Origin: a virus
Strand: one strand, 5' to 3'
Virus record (IMG/VR): IMGVR_UViG_3300009509_000017
Span: 1 to 64,000 of that record
DNA length: 64,000 nt
Shown: piece after piece, positions 44,877-52,510 of the stretch
Layout of the letters: every line of letters starts with the position of its first letter
Position numbering within the stretch: position 1 is the stretch's first letter
Position numbers and translations under genes: made by a program
Notes under the pieces: generated by a model
The model's database searches: none
What the model was told of the DNA's origin: nothing
The model's input: the letters and a program-made list of their open reading frames with translations, nothing else

Positions 44877-45278
44877 ATGAAAAGCATCTATGCACTGAGG
44901 ATTGTAGCACTCGCTTTGCTTCTCTGCCTGGGGGTGGTCACCGTTGCCCATGCCCAGGTGGAAGAAGAACTGCCCGGCAGCCTCAACGATCTGAGATTGC
45001 CTGCTGGCCTGGGTGTTGTGGTCGTGACGGCTGTCGGGCTACTAAAGCGAGCAGGCAAGGTTGGGGAGTGGATTAACTCGAACTCGCTGCATGGCTTTGC
45101 CGTAAGTCTCGCTGTGGCCGGCATTGTCCTGGCTGGAATACACCTGATCGAGTACTTTGATCTGTATGAGCTAGCACAGGGCTTTTGGGCCAACTTTGTG
45201 ATTGCATGGTCTGTTGCGCAGGCGCTGTACAACACCCAAAAGGTCGGCACCAAAGGCATCAGGCAAGCGCTGGCCTAA
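44877..45278 (+). CDS. Holin-like membrane protein with signal sequence
   Basis: A 133-residue protein: signal peptide (about 1-26, ending AHAQ) and three membrane segments (about 42-56, 71-91, 101-119). ATG at 44877 follows AAAGGAGG with 8-nt spacing, the best ribosome site in the window. Lying between endolysin and M23 peptidase genes, it is the main holin candidate. A 6-bp GC-rich hairpin (GGCC-type) precedes it. Confidence 0.7.
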   Translation: MKSIYALRIVALALLLCLGVVTVAHAQVEEELPGSLNDLRLPAGLGVVVVTAVGLLKRAGKVGEWINSNSLHGFAVSLAVAGIVLAGIHLIEYFDLYELAQGFWANFVIAWSVAQALYNTQKVGTKGIRQALA

Positions 45279-45280
45279 CC

Positions 45281-45664
45281 ATGCTGTCATGGCCGCTGCA
45301 TGACTCGCACCGCACTGTTACGTGCGACTATCAATGCCATTTGCACAGAAAGTCTAAGGCGCCTGGGCTGGATATTGTAGCACCGGAGTTCAGCCTGGTA
45401 CTGGCTGCGGCGGATGGCAAGGTTCTGCGTAGCAGGACAACAGGGCGTGCGGGACGCAGCCTTTGGGTCGATCATGGCCAGGGCACTAAGGGATTTTACA
45501 GTCACCTATCGGTGGTCCTGGCCTTGGAAGGTGAGTGGGTGAAACGTGGGCAGGTGATCGGCCTGGTTGGCACTACAGGCGAACACACAAGTGAACCACA
45601 CTTGCACTTCGGCCTAAAGTTCATGGGGGGATGGATAGATCCAGCGAGATTGGTGGCCGAATAG
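45281..45664 (+). CDS. M23-type peptidase (LytM-like), lysis cassette
   Basis: A 127-residue protein with the M23 core: GLD (D31), the H75 of YSHLS, KRGQVIGLVGTTG and the HLHF signature (H107, H109). The usual first zinc His four residues before D31 is not seen (Ala there); H20 or H22 may stand in, or activity may be changed. It would cut peptide cross-links beside the amidase. Last gene of the late operon. Confidence 0.75.
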   Translation: MLSWPLHDSHRTVTCDYQCHLHRKSKAPGLDIVAPEFSLVLAAADGKVLRSRTTGRAGRSLWVDHGQGTKGFYSHLSVVLALEGEWVKRGQVIGLVGTTGEHTSEPHLHFGLKFMGGWIDPARLVAE

Positions 45665-45680
45665 GCCGGGAGAAACAGGA

Positions 45681-45714
45681 AAAAGGGGACAGGCAGCGTT
45701 GCCTGTCCCCTTTT
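45681..45714. terminator. Bidirectional terminator between converging operons
   Basis: A perfect 15-bp inverted repeat (45681-45695 / 45700-45714) with GCGT loop and runs of T on both strands after the stem. It ends the rightward late operon and the leftward operon that starts beyond 64 kb. The first 15 bases before the loop share ACAGGAAAAAGGGGACA with the terminator at 59286. Confidence 0.93.
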
Positions 45715-45733
45715 GGTTTCCTGTCGCCTAGAC

Positions 45734-45922
45734 CTATCCCCGGCGAACCCTGGAGAACGACACAATCAGTGATGTGGCCGCCAGGGCACCAGCCAGGCCG
45801 CCTAGCACAGCGCCAAGGCCAGCGGCACAGAGCGTGTCGCCATCCCCTACCAGCACACTGATCAGCGCTATCAGCAAGGCCAGCATGGACAGTAGCAAGG
45901 CCACTCTATTCCTCTTTCGCAT
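45734..45922 (-). CDS. Small two-pass membrane protein, holin-like
   Basis: A 62-residue protein with a basic start (MRKRNR) and two membrane segments (about 7-26 and 32-55), ending in Arg-rich tail. Size and topology match class II holins, but it is in the opposite operon from the endolysin. Ribosome site AAAGGGGGAG. Confidence 0.6.
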   Translation of the reverse strand: MRKRNRVALLLSMLALLIALISVLVGDGDTLCAAGLGAVLGGLAGALAATSLIVSFSRVRRG

Positions 45923-46139
45923 TCTCTCCCCCTTTCTGGTCTTTTAGATCAACCTTGCCGGCAGCGATCAACAGTTTGTAGGCTGTGTCTATCATGCGAC
46001 CACGATCCGTCAACCCGGTGCCGTCATACAGGTCGTCTGGTACCTCTGGCATATCTATGGCAGGTATGTCGTTCTGCTCACAGATCAGGCGCATGATGAC
46101 AGCCACGTGTGCTTTCCATTTCTCTCGCATGCTAGCCAT
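45906..46139 (-). CDS. Unknown small protein
   Basis: A 77-residue helical acidic/basic protein with a Lys/Glu-rich tail; overlaps its neighbours by 17 and 8 bp. No family recognised. Confidence 0.65.
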   Translation of the reverse strand: MASMREKWKAHVAVIMRLICEQNDIPAIDMPEVPDDLYDGTGLTDRGRMIDTAYKLLIAAGKVDLKDQKGGENAKEE

Positions 46140-46470
46140 CAGTGTCCACCTTTCTGCCTGCCGTGTACACAGGGTTCATTTCCCCACGGACTAAGAACGT
46201 CTCTTCTTCCATCGTCGTAGGATTGCGCACGGTGACCTGTACCACTTCTCCGCCGATGCAGGTGTAGTCACCCTGGCTGTCCCACCATTCAGCGAACTTT
46301 TCTGCTGCCGTCCGTGCAGAGGACGCATAGACCGTATGACCATCCTCTGGACAGTCATCATCGTGCTCGCCGGAGAACCAGCAGAGCCAGGATGGTGGGC
46401 AGGTATGCCGTTTCCATGAAAAGATAGGCTCGCCGCAGGTCTTGCACCACCAGTTGTCTCTATCAGCCAT
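46132..46470 (-). CDS. Zinc-binding protein, unknown
   Basis: A 112-residue protein starting MADRDNWWCKTCGEP, with several Cys/His (CKTC, HTC, LCW, CPEDGH). Start at 46470, overlapping the methyltransferase gene by 8 bp; a much longer frame upstream runs antiparallel in code with that gene and is not used. The metal site may serve DNA binding. Confidence 0.65.
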   Translation of the reverse strand: MADRDNWWCKTCGEPIFSWKRHTCPPSWLCWFSGEHDDDCPEDGHTVYASSARTAAEKFAEWWDSQGDYTCIGGEVVQVTVRNPTTMEEETFLVRGEMNPVYTAGRKVDTDG

Positions 46471-47185
46471 TGTGCACCACCCATCCCCTTGGCTGCACCA
46501 GGACGCCAAGGCTGTACAGTGAGGTTGCCGGCAGCATCTGTACCCGGTGTTGCTCGAACCCCCACCCCACGACCATACTACCCATTGCCGGAGAGTTACC
46601 TGATTTCTTGTGCCAGCTAGACAGGTTGGCCTTTGCGCACGGATCACACACAGGCAGCGTGCCCTTACCCCACAGGTTGTGCGCATCTGCAAACCCCGGG
46701 TGTGCACCATCAAGGCTGGCGATCATGTCCAGACTTGGCCTGCGCCTTTTGGCCGTCGATGTGCCGCAGTGGGTGCATGGCAGCAGGAACTTGATCCTGC
46801 CCTTGAGGAACAGGACCCAGTCAGCCACGGCTACATCGTCGTGGAACCAGCCAGCATCTGTGCGTGACCCGAGCAGAGCTACGGTAGCCACACCCTTGTG
46901 CGCCTGCTCGACAGCCTGGGCAGTCCAGAGCGGCACAGCGCTGCCGTACTCAGGGTTCATCCAGGCATGTCTCATGACCGTATCGGCGGCAAAGCGTGTG
47001 GCCCAGTCTGTGGCCAGACCGTCTTCCTCTTTGGTGATAAAGTTGGCTGGCACCTTGGTGTTGTGCTCACTGGCGCAGACGTCCAGGCCGAACTGAAAGA
47101 CCCGATCCAGCGCATCAAACAGCGGCTGTGGCGTCTCGTAGTCTGCCCGGGTGGAACTCCAGAACCCACGGTTTACTCTTGCCAT
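46463..47185 (-). CDS. Phage DNA N-6-adenine methyltransferase with zinc insertion
   Basis: A 240-residue Dam-type methyltransferase of phage type. Landmarks: YETPQPLFDAL (16-26), the catalytic-loop position NPEY (77-80), TVALLGSRTDAGWFHD (101-116) and GRIKF (129-133). NPEY differs from the usual (D/N)PPY. Between GRIKF and the final strand (SPAMGSMVVGWG) about 60 residues are inserted, with CTHC (137-140) and CDPC (180-183), a likely zinc ribbon. It would methylate adenines of phage DNA, perhaps against restriction. Confidence 0.82.
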   Translation of the reverse strand: MARVNRGFWSSTRADYETPQPLFDALDRVFQFGLDVCASEHNTKVPANFITKEEDGLATDWATRFAADTVMRHAWMNPEYGSAVPLWTAQAVEQAHKGVATVALLGSRTDAGWFHDDVAVADWVLFLKGRIKFLLPCTHCGTSTAKRRRPSLDMIASLDGAHPGFADAHNLWGKGTLPVCDPCAKANLSSWHKKSGNSPAMGSMVVGWGFEQHRVQMLPATSLYSLGVLVQPRGWVVHNG

Positions 47186-47209
47186 AGTACATTCCCCTTT
47201 CTGTAGTAA

Positions 47210-47241
47210 GTGTAAAGGAATAAGGCGGCCAGGCCGCCTTA
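47210..47241 (-). repeat. Leader hairpin module (variant stem)
   Basis: First of a family seen through region 5. On the minus strand it is a hairpin (9-bp GGCC-type stem, 47222-47230 / 47232-47240) immediately after a gene's stop, followed by the conserved TTATTCC and then the next gene's ribosome site. This copy lies after the integrase stop and before the methyltransferase start. The loop is one base. Confidence 0.8.
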
Positions 47242-47244
47242 CCC

Positions 47245-48243
47245 CTACAGGTCTACCTTGCCGTGCATGCCCTGCATCTGCTTGAGCGCCAGCTTGGCAT
47301 ACACACGAGTGATACCAGGGTCAGAGTGACCCATCAGGTCTGCTGCAGCGCCGAGGCCGGCGCCTACATACACTGCAGTGCCGAACCGGTGCCGGAACTG
47401 GTGCGGAGTGATCTTCTTCACGCCAGCATCCTCACACAGGCCGGCCAGGGTGCGGCGTACAGACTCAGTGGTCATGGCCATGTTGAAGTCTTTGACTACG
47501 TGGTCGAGCCGGATGAACACCGGGCAGTCTTCCCTGCCGTCAGGGTGTTCTGCCATCCAGTCGGACAGCCAGAATTGTGCTGCATCGTCCAGAAAGACGT
47601 AACGCTCTTTCTCTCCCTTGCCTGCAGGGACCACGATATAGCCGTCAGCCAGGTGGACGTGCCCGAACCGCATATCTACCAGTTCTTGGACCCGCACGCC
47701 AGTCGAGCGCAGTACCTCTACGATAGCTGCGTCACGGCTCGCCGTCCAGATCTGCCTGTCAGTGCCATCGTACCTGGTGCGCTCGTGCGCCTTGGCGAGA
47801 ACCTTTTGCACCGCATCCTCATCAGGCAACTTGGGCAGTGGTGCAGGCCGCCTGCCGTTCGCGTACCTGACAGCCTCTACCGCACGGTCCAGGTCGTCAC
47901 TGGAAAAGTGTGCCCACTGGCGCAGGATCAGCCACTTGAGAAAGACCCGTACCATAGCCACGTAGGTCTTCTGCGTCTCGTACTTCAAGCCATCATCCTG
48001 CAGCGTTGTCTTGTAGTCGATCAGATCCTCTGCTCGCACGTCTTCCACGGTGAAAAGGATCTCTTCCTCATCGCCATCAGAAACCGGATCGGTCAGTTCC
48101 CCGAACAGCGCCAGAAACCTGTTGAGCGCACTACGCATGGTCTTGATCGTCCGTGGCGACTTGCTCTGGCTGGTCAGGTAGTACTCTACCACAGCGGCCA
48201 GAGGCTCTTTGCTGATATCAAGTTGTGTCGTTCGTCTTGCCAT
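47245..48243 (-). CDS. int: Tyrosine recombinase (integrase)
   Basis: A 332-residue site-specific recombinase. Catalytic residues: R184 (TGVRVQEL), K209 (AGKGEKER), H281 and R284 (HQFRHRF), H306 (MGHSDP) and nucleophile Y315 (RVYAKL). The N-terminal core-binding (SAM-like) domain covers about 1-140. It resembles XerC/D-type phage integrases. No att site is evident. It could integrate the phage or resolve genome multimers; a gene for a CI-type repressor was not seen. Confidence 0.92.
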   Translation of the reverse strand: MARRTTQLDISKEPLAAVVEYYLTSQSKSPRTIKTMRSALNRFLALFGELTDPVSDGDEEEILFTVEDVRAEDLIDYKTTLQDDGLKYETQKTYVAMVRVFLKWLILRQWAHFSSDDLDRAVEAVRYANGRRPAPLPKLPDEDAVQKVLAKAHERTRYDGTDRQIWTASRDAAIVEVLRSTGVRVQELVDMRFGHVHLADGYIVVPAGKGEKERYVFLDDAAQFWLSDWMAEHPDGREDCPVFIRLDHVVKDFNMAMTTESVRRTLAGLCEDAGVKKITPHQFRHRFGTAVYVGAGLGAAADLMGHSDPGITRVYAKLALKQMQGMHGKVDL

Positions 48244-48481
48244 CTTGCGTACCCCCTTTTGAGTATCGTTCTGCTATCTCTGTATCGTACTGCCACACGT
48301 ACTGTGGACAGCGACGGTTCGTTACCCCTGGCCCGATCACCGACATATCCAACACATGCTTACCAGGTTGCGGTGCTATACACCTACCTGTTCCTGGCCT
48401 TGTCTCAGGTAGTGGTTGTTGTCTGTACCAGCACGAGTCACACCAGTGCTTGTGCCACATTCTCACCCTGAACTTAGCCAC
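48218..48481 (-). CDS. Small Cys-rich protein, probable metal-binding
   Basis: An 87-residue protein with a GTG start after AAGGAG. Pattern C-x2-C (CDSC), then G-x-C-I-x-P (GRCIAP) and a later C-P-Q-Y, as in the protein at 5008-5217. It overlaps the integrase gene by 26 bp and its upstream neighbour by 8 bp. Confidence 0.6.
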   Translation of the reverse strand: MAKFRVRMWHKHWCDSCWYRQQPLPETRPGTGRCIAPQPGKHVLDMSVIGPGVTNRRCPQYVWQYDTEIAERYSKGGTQDGKTNDTT

Positions 48482-48974
48482 CTTTGATCTCCTTTAGCAC
48501 CTTGCCGAGTGTGGCCAGCCAGTCGCTGCCTGTGTAGTAGACGCTGCGCCCTAGCTCTAGTATTGCGTGCTGCGGGAACCACTCTTTGTCCTTGACCCGT
48601 ATGCTCACGATTGCGCACTCACTGCCCGGTGGTGACATTCCCCTTATTGCGTAAAGCTCATCGATCCACGCATCGTTCGGGAACACCACGCTCTGCATGC
48701 CGTCGATGATGCCCTTGACGGTGTTGTCCAGGTCCACGTTGTTGTAATTCAGAGCGCCTGTGAACACGGTTATGTGTACTGACAGGTGCTCGCCTGTCTC
48801 GTATGGCTCGTACTCACCTGCAGCCATTTGTTCTACCAGGTCGGCCCTTAGTGCAGCCCTGCTATCCAGGTAGGCTTGCCATCTTTTATCCACCCACTTC
48901 TGTTTCCTGGTCGTCCTGGTGTATGGATGTGGTCGGTGCTTGATAACAAAGGTCATATCCCATGTGTCGTTCAT
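48474..48974 (-). CDS. rusA: RusA-like Holliday junction resolvase
   Basis: A 166-residue endonuclease that resolves branched DNA. The RusA signature VDLDNTVKGIIDGM (D81, D83, N84, K87, D91) and a following N-D-x-W-I-D-E are present. Start taken at 48974; a longer frame to 49100 has no supporting ribosome site. Fits with the integrase and helicase genes. Confidence 0.88.
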   Translation of the reverse strand: MNDTWDMTFVIKHRPHPYTRTTRKQKWVDKRWQAYLDSRAALRADLVEQMAAGEYEPYETGEHLSVHITVFTGALNYNNVDLDNTVKGIIDGMQSVVFPNDAWIDELYAIRGMSPPGSECAIVSIRVKDKEWFPQHAILELGRSVYYTGSDWLATLGKVLKEIKGG

Positions 48975-49462
48975 GGTCCCCCCTCTTGCAAACCCACGGC
49001 GATCAGGTGATCGGCCAGTCCACACTTGGGTTTTTTCCTGCGTCCGTTGGCACCCATACCATCCCAACAGAACAGGGCCAGTGGGCAGATGCCCGGGCAC
49101 TTCCTGACGCCGTCACGTGCATGTGCCCGCAGCAGCGCCAACTGGGTGGTGGTGAGCTTGTATGACTTGCCTATCTCGACCATGTCCTGCCTGGTAGTCA
49201 GGCCCATCTGTGCCGCAGTCTTTTTGTAGGCGCCACCTTGCTTGCGCAGCTTGATGCCATGGGCATGCAGGATCAGCCTGCATGACTCGATGGTGATGTC
49301 TAGCTCTTCCGCCAGGCCGCGAGATCCGCCAGCCATGTCATAGGCTACCTGCATGGCATCTGAATCCAGCAGTGTGTCCCAATCGAGATCGCCACCCTTG
49401 CGCACTCGCAGGCGCAGAATGTACTCTACCTCTTCCTTTACTGTGCCGTGTTGTTTTGGCAT
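48971..49462 (-). CDS. HTH-type protein with C-terminal Cys cluster
   Basis: A 163-residue protein. The centre (about 45-110) reads as two helix-turn-helix-like units (GLAEELDITIESCRLIL; TAAQMGLTTRQDMVEIG). Near the C terminus is CPGICPLALFCWDG with a later KCG: four Cys that may hold zinc or an Fe-S cluster. Probably a DNA-binding regulator; no family recognised. Confidence 0.6.
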   Translation of the reverse strand: MPKQHGTVKEEVEYILRLRVRKGGDLDWDTLLDSDAMQVAYDMAGGSRGLAEELDITIESCRLILHAHGIKLRKQGGAYKKTAAQMGLTTRQDMVEIGKSYKLTTTQLALLRAHARDGVRKCPGICPLALFCWDGMGANGRRKKPKCGLADHLIAVGLQEGGP

Positions 49463-49488
49463 ACATTCCTCCCCATATAGTTGGCTTA

Positions 49489-49521
49489 TGGGAATAAGCG
49501 GCCCGGGTCACCCCAGGCCGC
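49489..49521 (-). repeat. Leader hairpin module (variant stem)
   Basis: GCGGCC (49498-49503) pairs with GGCCGC (49516-49521), with inner GGGT/ACCC. The minus strand then reads TTATTCCC and leads to a short leader with GGGGAGG for the gene at 49462. Confidence 0.75.
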
Positions 49522-49525
49522 TCAT

Positions 49526-49702
49526 CTACCGTTCTCGCAGGCGCTGCCCGAGTCCCCCACGCTCAGGCTTGTCATGCTGCTCAGTCTGGCCAAGCTCACG
49601 CAGGAATGCAGTAGCATCACTGCACCCCTCACCGTTGAACCCTTGCGCATCGTACACGATCTTGCCGTCTATGATCTTGAACTCGATCACCTTGTCGTTC
49701 AT
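49526..49702 (-). CDS. DUF2997 protein
   Basis: A 58-residue protein (starts MNDKVIEFKIIDGKIVYDA) not large enough for most gene callers. It carries the DUF2997 pattern: two N-terminal strands, then a G-x-x-G-x-x-C-x-x-x-T turn (GFNGEGCSDAT) and a helix FLRELG. Its ATG overlaps the TGA of the DUF1257 gene, and that pair sits next to a Ycf46-like ATPase, the conserved partner set. The C terminus is basic. Function unknown. Confidence 0.85.
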   Translation of the reverse strand: MNDKVIEFKIIDGKIVYDAQGFNGEGCSDATAFLRELGQTEQHDKPERGGLGQRLRER

Positions 49703-50157
49703 CTGCTCAACCCCTCTCTGGCCAGCGTTGCGCCCATCTGCGCAGGGATGATCTCACCTGTGACGTGCCCGGTGTTCCTGTCCAGTTCGTAGCTCATTGT
49801 GAATCCCCGAGGCAGCCCACGCTCTGCTAACTTGAAGGCGTAGAGGTTCTGAATAGACTGCCAGTTTGCAGGCGCATTGCCATGGGCGATGTCGATCTCC
49901 GCCCGGTAGGTGCCGTCTCCGTTGGACACAAAGGCTGTGTCTCCACAGTAGCGCCTGGGTGTGGTGTCCAGGCCGCCACTCAGGCGACCGATCACCACTG
50001 TGGCGTCACGTCCCCTTGCCTTGCCAGGCATCTGCCATTTGTGGTAGGCTAGCTTGCCGGCAGGATCGTAGACGTATCTCAGTCCCAGTTCGTCCAGCAC
50101 TGCACAGAGCAGTGCCATGTCATTGATCTCAGTCTGGACCGTTCCGTATACAGACAT
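49699..50157 (-). CDS. DUF1257 protein
   Basis: A 152-residue protein with the DUF1257 layout: MSVYGTVQTEINDMALLCAVLDELG at the N terminus (strand and helix), a middle GDTAFVSNGDGTY, and a C-terminal half with Y at LYAFKLAERG. DUF1257, DUF2997 and a Ycf46-type AAA protein commonly occur together in bacteria and chloroplast genomes' relatives; no biochemical role is established that I know of. Ribosome site AAAGGGGG. Confidence 0.8.
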   Translation of the reverse strand: MSVYGTVQTEINDMALLCAVLDELGLRYVYDPAGKLAYHKWQMPGKARGRDATVVIGRLSGGLDTTPRRYCGDTAFVSNGDGTYRAEIDIAHGNAPANWQSIQNLYAFKLAERGLPRGFTMSYELDRNTGHVTGEIIPAQMGATLAREGLSR

Positions 50158-50189
50158 CTTGCGTACCCCCTTTCGGTTAGTGTTGGTTA

Positions 50190-50227
50190 TAGGAATAACG
50201 GCTGGCAGTATGTATCACTGCCAGCCG
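50190..50227 (-). repeat. Leader hairpin module, class B
   Basis: CGGCTGGCAGT (50199-50209) pairs with ACTGCCAGCCG (50217-50227), 11 bp, 7-nt loop. The minus strand continues CGTTATTCCTATAA before the DUF1257 leader. Class B modules recur at 63131 and 63606. Confidence 0.85.
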
Positions 50228-50233
50228 CATTCG

Positions 50234-51952
50234 CTATAGTTCGATCTGGCCCGGGCCAGTTGCCTCATGGCCAACCGTGTCAGGCTGCGCTGACGATGCG
50301 GGCATTGCCCACTGCATTGCCTTTTCGCGCATCACGGCGATGTCATCACCTGCCTGGCGAGACATCTGCGACCGGACCACGATCTGGCTATGCAGTAGCT
50401 CGACCGTCAGGTCTTGCTCTGCACTCCATGCGATCCTGTGCGCAGCCTCTATTGCCTGCTCGATCCCCCGGGGATTGATTGACGACCGTACTGTCTCCGC
50501 TGCGACAGCGGGCAGCCCGGGGTCATCCACCAGGTGGCCCAGTCCCCTCTTGGTCAGGTGGATCTGGAAGACCTGCAGTGCCTCTGCCGTGTTCCTGGGC
50601 AGGTCTACCAGCCAGCGATCCTCAAACCGATCCCGCAGTGGTGCAGGCAGTCGGTCAGGGTGGTTGGTCGTAGCGACCACGATGCACTGCGACTTGCGTT
50701 CCTGCATCCAGGTGAGCAGTTGCTGCTGCATTTCCTTGGATACCTCATGCTGATCGCCGCTGTCACTAAAGACCAGGTCGATCTCGTCTACCCACAGCAC
50801 ACACAGGTTGATAGCGTCCGCTGCGTTCAGTACCGCACGGACGTTGGCGGCAGTGTTGCCCACCCACATGTTCTTGCTCTCTGCAGGTGACCACCGCAGG
50901 ATGGGCAGCAGGCCGCCACCCAGGCACTTGCAGGCCAGCGACTTGCCAGTGCCGGCAGGACCCATCATCAGGATTGCCCGGGGTGGTCGCACATTGGCCG
51001 CCCGGGCAGCCTGGGTCAGTAGCCTGGGATAGTCCCTTACCGCTGTCTTGAGCAGGTCCAGGCCGCCGATGTGATCCAGAGGTTCAGGTTCGATCAGTTC
51101 GATCCCCTGCTGTTGCTTGAGGATCTGAGCTTTCATGCCGCTGATGATAGGCCCGCACTTGTCAGCCGACAGTTCTTTGGCCATCACCATAGCCTGGCGG
51201 AGTACGAACCCTGCCTGTGTCCAGGTCAGAGCCGTCAGCGCCTGGGCCAGGACCTCAGCGCCACCGTTCTTGACGTCATCGCTGACAGGGATATTCACCC
51301 TGCTGGCTGTGGCCCTGACCATTGCCGTCAGTTCGTCTACGTCAGGCAGTGGCCAGCGGATAACCACGATCTCTGTGGTACTGTCGCCCAGTTGCGACAT
51401 GTCAGGTGCCGTGATGATGCAGGTTGACTTGGTGGGCAGCAGACCGTAGAACAGGTCGCGCATGGACCGGATGCTGGCAGGGTCACCCTTGCCCTCACCC
51501 CCACCCAGGAACCTGTGCAGGTCGTGCATGATCAGGACCGATGCCCGTTCACGCATCAGGTCTTCGTCCAGGCCGCCATCGTTCAGTTCTGCCCTTGCCC
51601 ACCTGCAGAAGTCCTGCGCTGCAGCGTAGGGCTGGTTGGTGTTCTTGTTCTTGCGTGCCGCGAGAAAGGCGTCAGCCTCATCGTAGCGCTTGGTCAGTGA
51701 GTCAGGGACATTCTGCAGGTCCCTGAACCGTGGTCGAACGAGCACCAGGCCGCCAGTGTGTGTCCACACGAAAACCAGCCGCTCGTCCATGGCGATCTTG
51801 CTCTCATCGGTCAGGCTGATCATAGGGAAGTCAGTCATGCGCCTGACGTACTCCACGATCCGTGCCTCTTCCGTGGTCTCGATACCGATCAAGGGAACCC
51901 TTGCCCGTATCGCCGTCTCCAGTGCTGCCAGTGCTGCCTCAGTTGCTTTCAT
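50234..51952 (-). CDS. Ycf46-like AAA ATPase
   Basis: A 572-residue AAA protein. The first 30 residues (RVPLIGIETTEEARIVEYVRRM) match the Ycf46 N-terminal start. Walker A GPAGTGKS (331-338), Walker B with D389/E390 (LWVDEID), and a later TTNHPDRLP with Arg finger region (DRFED) are clear. It likely remodels a substrate by ATP hydrolysis together with the DUF1257 and DUF2997 proteins. Substrate unknown. Confidence 0.87.
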   Translation of the reverse strand: MKATEAALAALETAIRARVPLIGIETTEEARIVEYVRRMTDFPMISLTDESKIAMDERLVFVWTHTGGLVLVRPRFRDLQNVPDSLTKRYDEADAFLAARKNKNTNQPYAAAQDFCRWARAELNDGGLDEDLMRERASVLIMHDLHRFLGGGEGKGDPASIRSMRDLFYGLLPTKSTCIITAPDMSQLGDSTTEIVVIRWPLPDVDELTAMVRATASRVNIPVSDDVKNGGAEVLAQALTALTWTQAGFVLRQAMVMAKELSADKCGPIISGMKAQILKQQQGIELIEPEPLDHIGGLDLLKTAVRDYPRLLTQAARAANVRPPRAILMMGPAGTGKSLACKCLGGGLLPILRWSPAESKNMWVGNTAANVRAVLNAADAINLCVLWVDEIDLVFSDSGDQHEVSKEMQQQLLTWMQERKSQCIVVATTNHPDRLPAPLRDRFEDRWLVDLPRNTAEALQVFQIHLTKRGLGHLVDDPGLPAVAAETVRSSINPRGIEQAIEAAHRIAWSAEQDLTVELLHSQIVVRSQMSRQAGDDIAVMREKAMQWAMPASSAQPDTVGHEATGPGQIEL

Positions 51953-51991
51953 CGCTCTCCCCCTTTGTGAGATAGTAAGGTTTGTTTGTCA

Positions 51992-52030
51992 TAGGAATAA
52001 CGCCTGCCACAGTGGATCTGTGACAGGCGT
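51992..52030 (-). repeat. Leader hairpin module, class A
   Basis: CGCCTGCCACAG (52001-52012), loop TGGAT, CTGTGACAGGCG (52018-52029). The one mismatch is C-A on the + strand but a U-G wobble in minus-strand RNA, so the element acts as minus-strand RNA. Conserved CGTTATTCCTATG follows. Confidence 0.88.
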
Positions 52031-52041
52031 ATCCTAGACTT

Positions 52042-52500
52042 TCATAACTCGATATCCCACGGTTGTGGCACGTCATGCTCACCGACGAACCTTGGTGGCT
52101 GTACATCGTCCAGGTGTCCAAAGAACTCTGCCGTTATCTCAGAGAAACTAGGGACTTCTACTGAGAGCGAGAACCCTGCGGTCATCACGTAGCCCGAGAC
52201 GCAGCCGCACTTGTATATGAACATGACAGGCACGTGGTTCTCGTTTGGCGTGTTTGCCTGCAGGTGTTGTATCAGTTCCACCATACCATCGCTCTCAGTG
52301 ATGCCGTCGAGTGGCAGGTAGCCTGCAGACGATCTGATCTCCGGCGCATAGATAACCACGCCCGGGCCATGTGCTGCCACTCCATCCATGTAGGTGTCAT
52401 AGATGCCAGGAAAGAGTGACAGCACGTTCTTGGTTTCCAGTGTGTGTTGTTCTGGACCGTGGGTGTGCTGCTCGTGCAAGGTCAGTACCGTGTTAGCCAT
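52042..52500 (-). CDS. Unknown protein beside the AAA gene
   Basis: A 152-residue alpha/beta protein with CGC (YKCGCVSG) near its centre. It lies between the AAA gene and the large coiled-coil gene. It might belong to the same functional set, but no family is recognised. Confidence 0.65.
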   Translation of the reverse strand: MANTVLTLHEQHTHGPEQHTLETKNVLSLFPGIYDTYMDGVAAHGPGVVIYAPEIRSSAGYLPLDGITESDGMVELIQHLQANTPNENHVPVMFIYKCGCVSGYVMTAGFSLSVEVPSFSEITAEFFGHLDDVQPPRFVGEHDVPQPWDIEL

Positions 52501-52510
52501 GGTGCACCCC

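Noticed and set aside
47263-48471. 402-residue plus-strand frame opposite the integrase
   Set aside because: Antisense shadow of a gene with complete catalytic residues.
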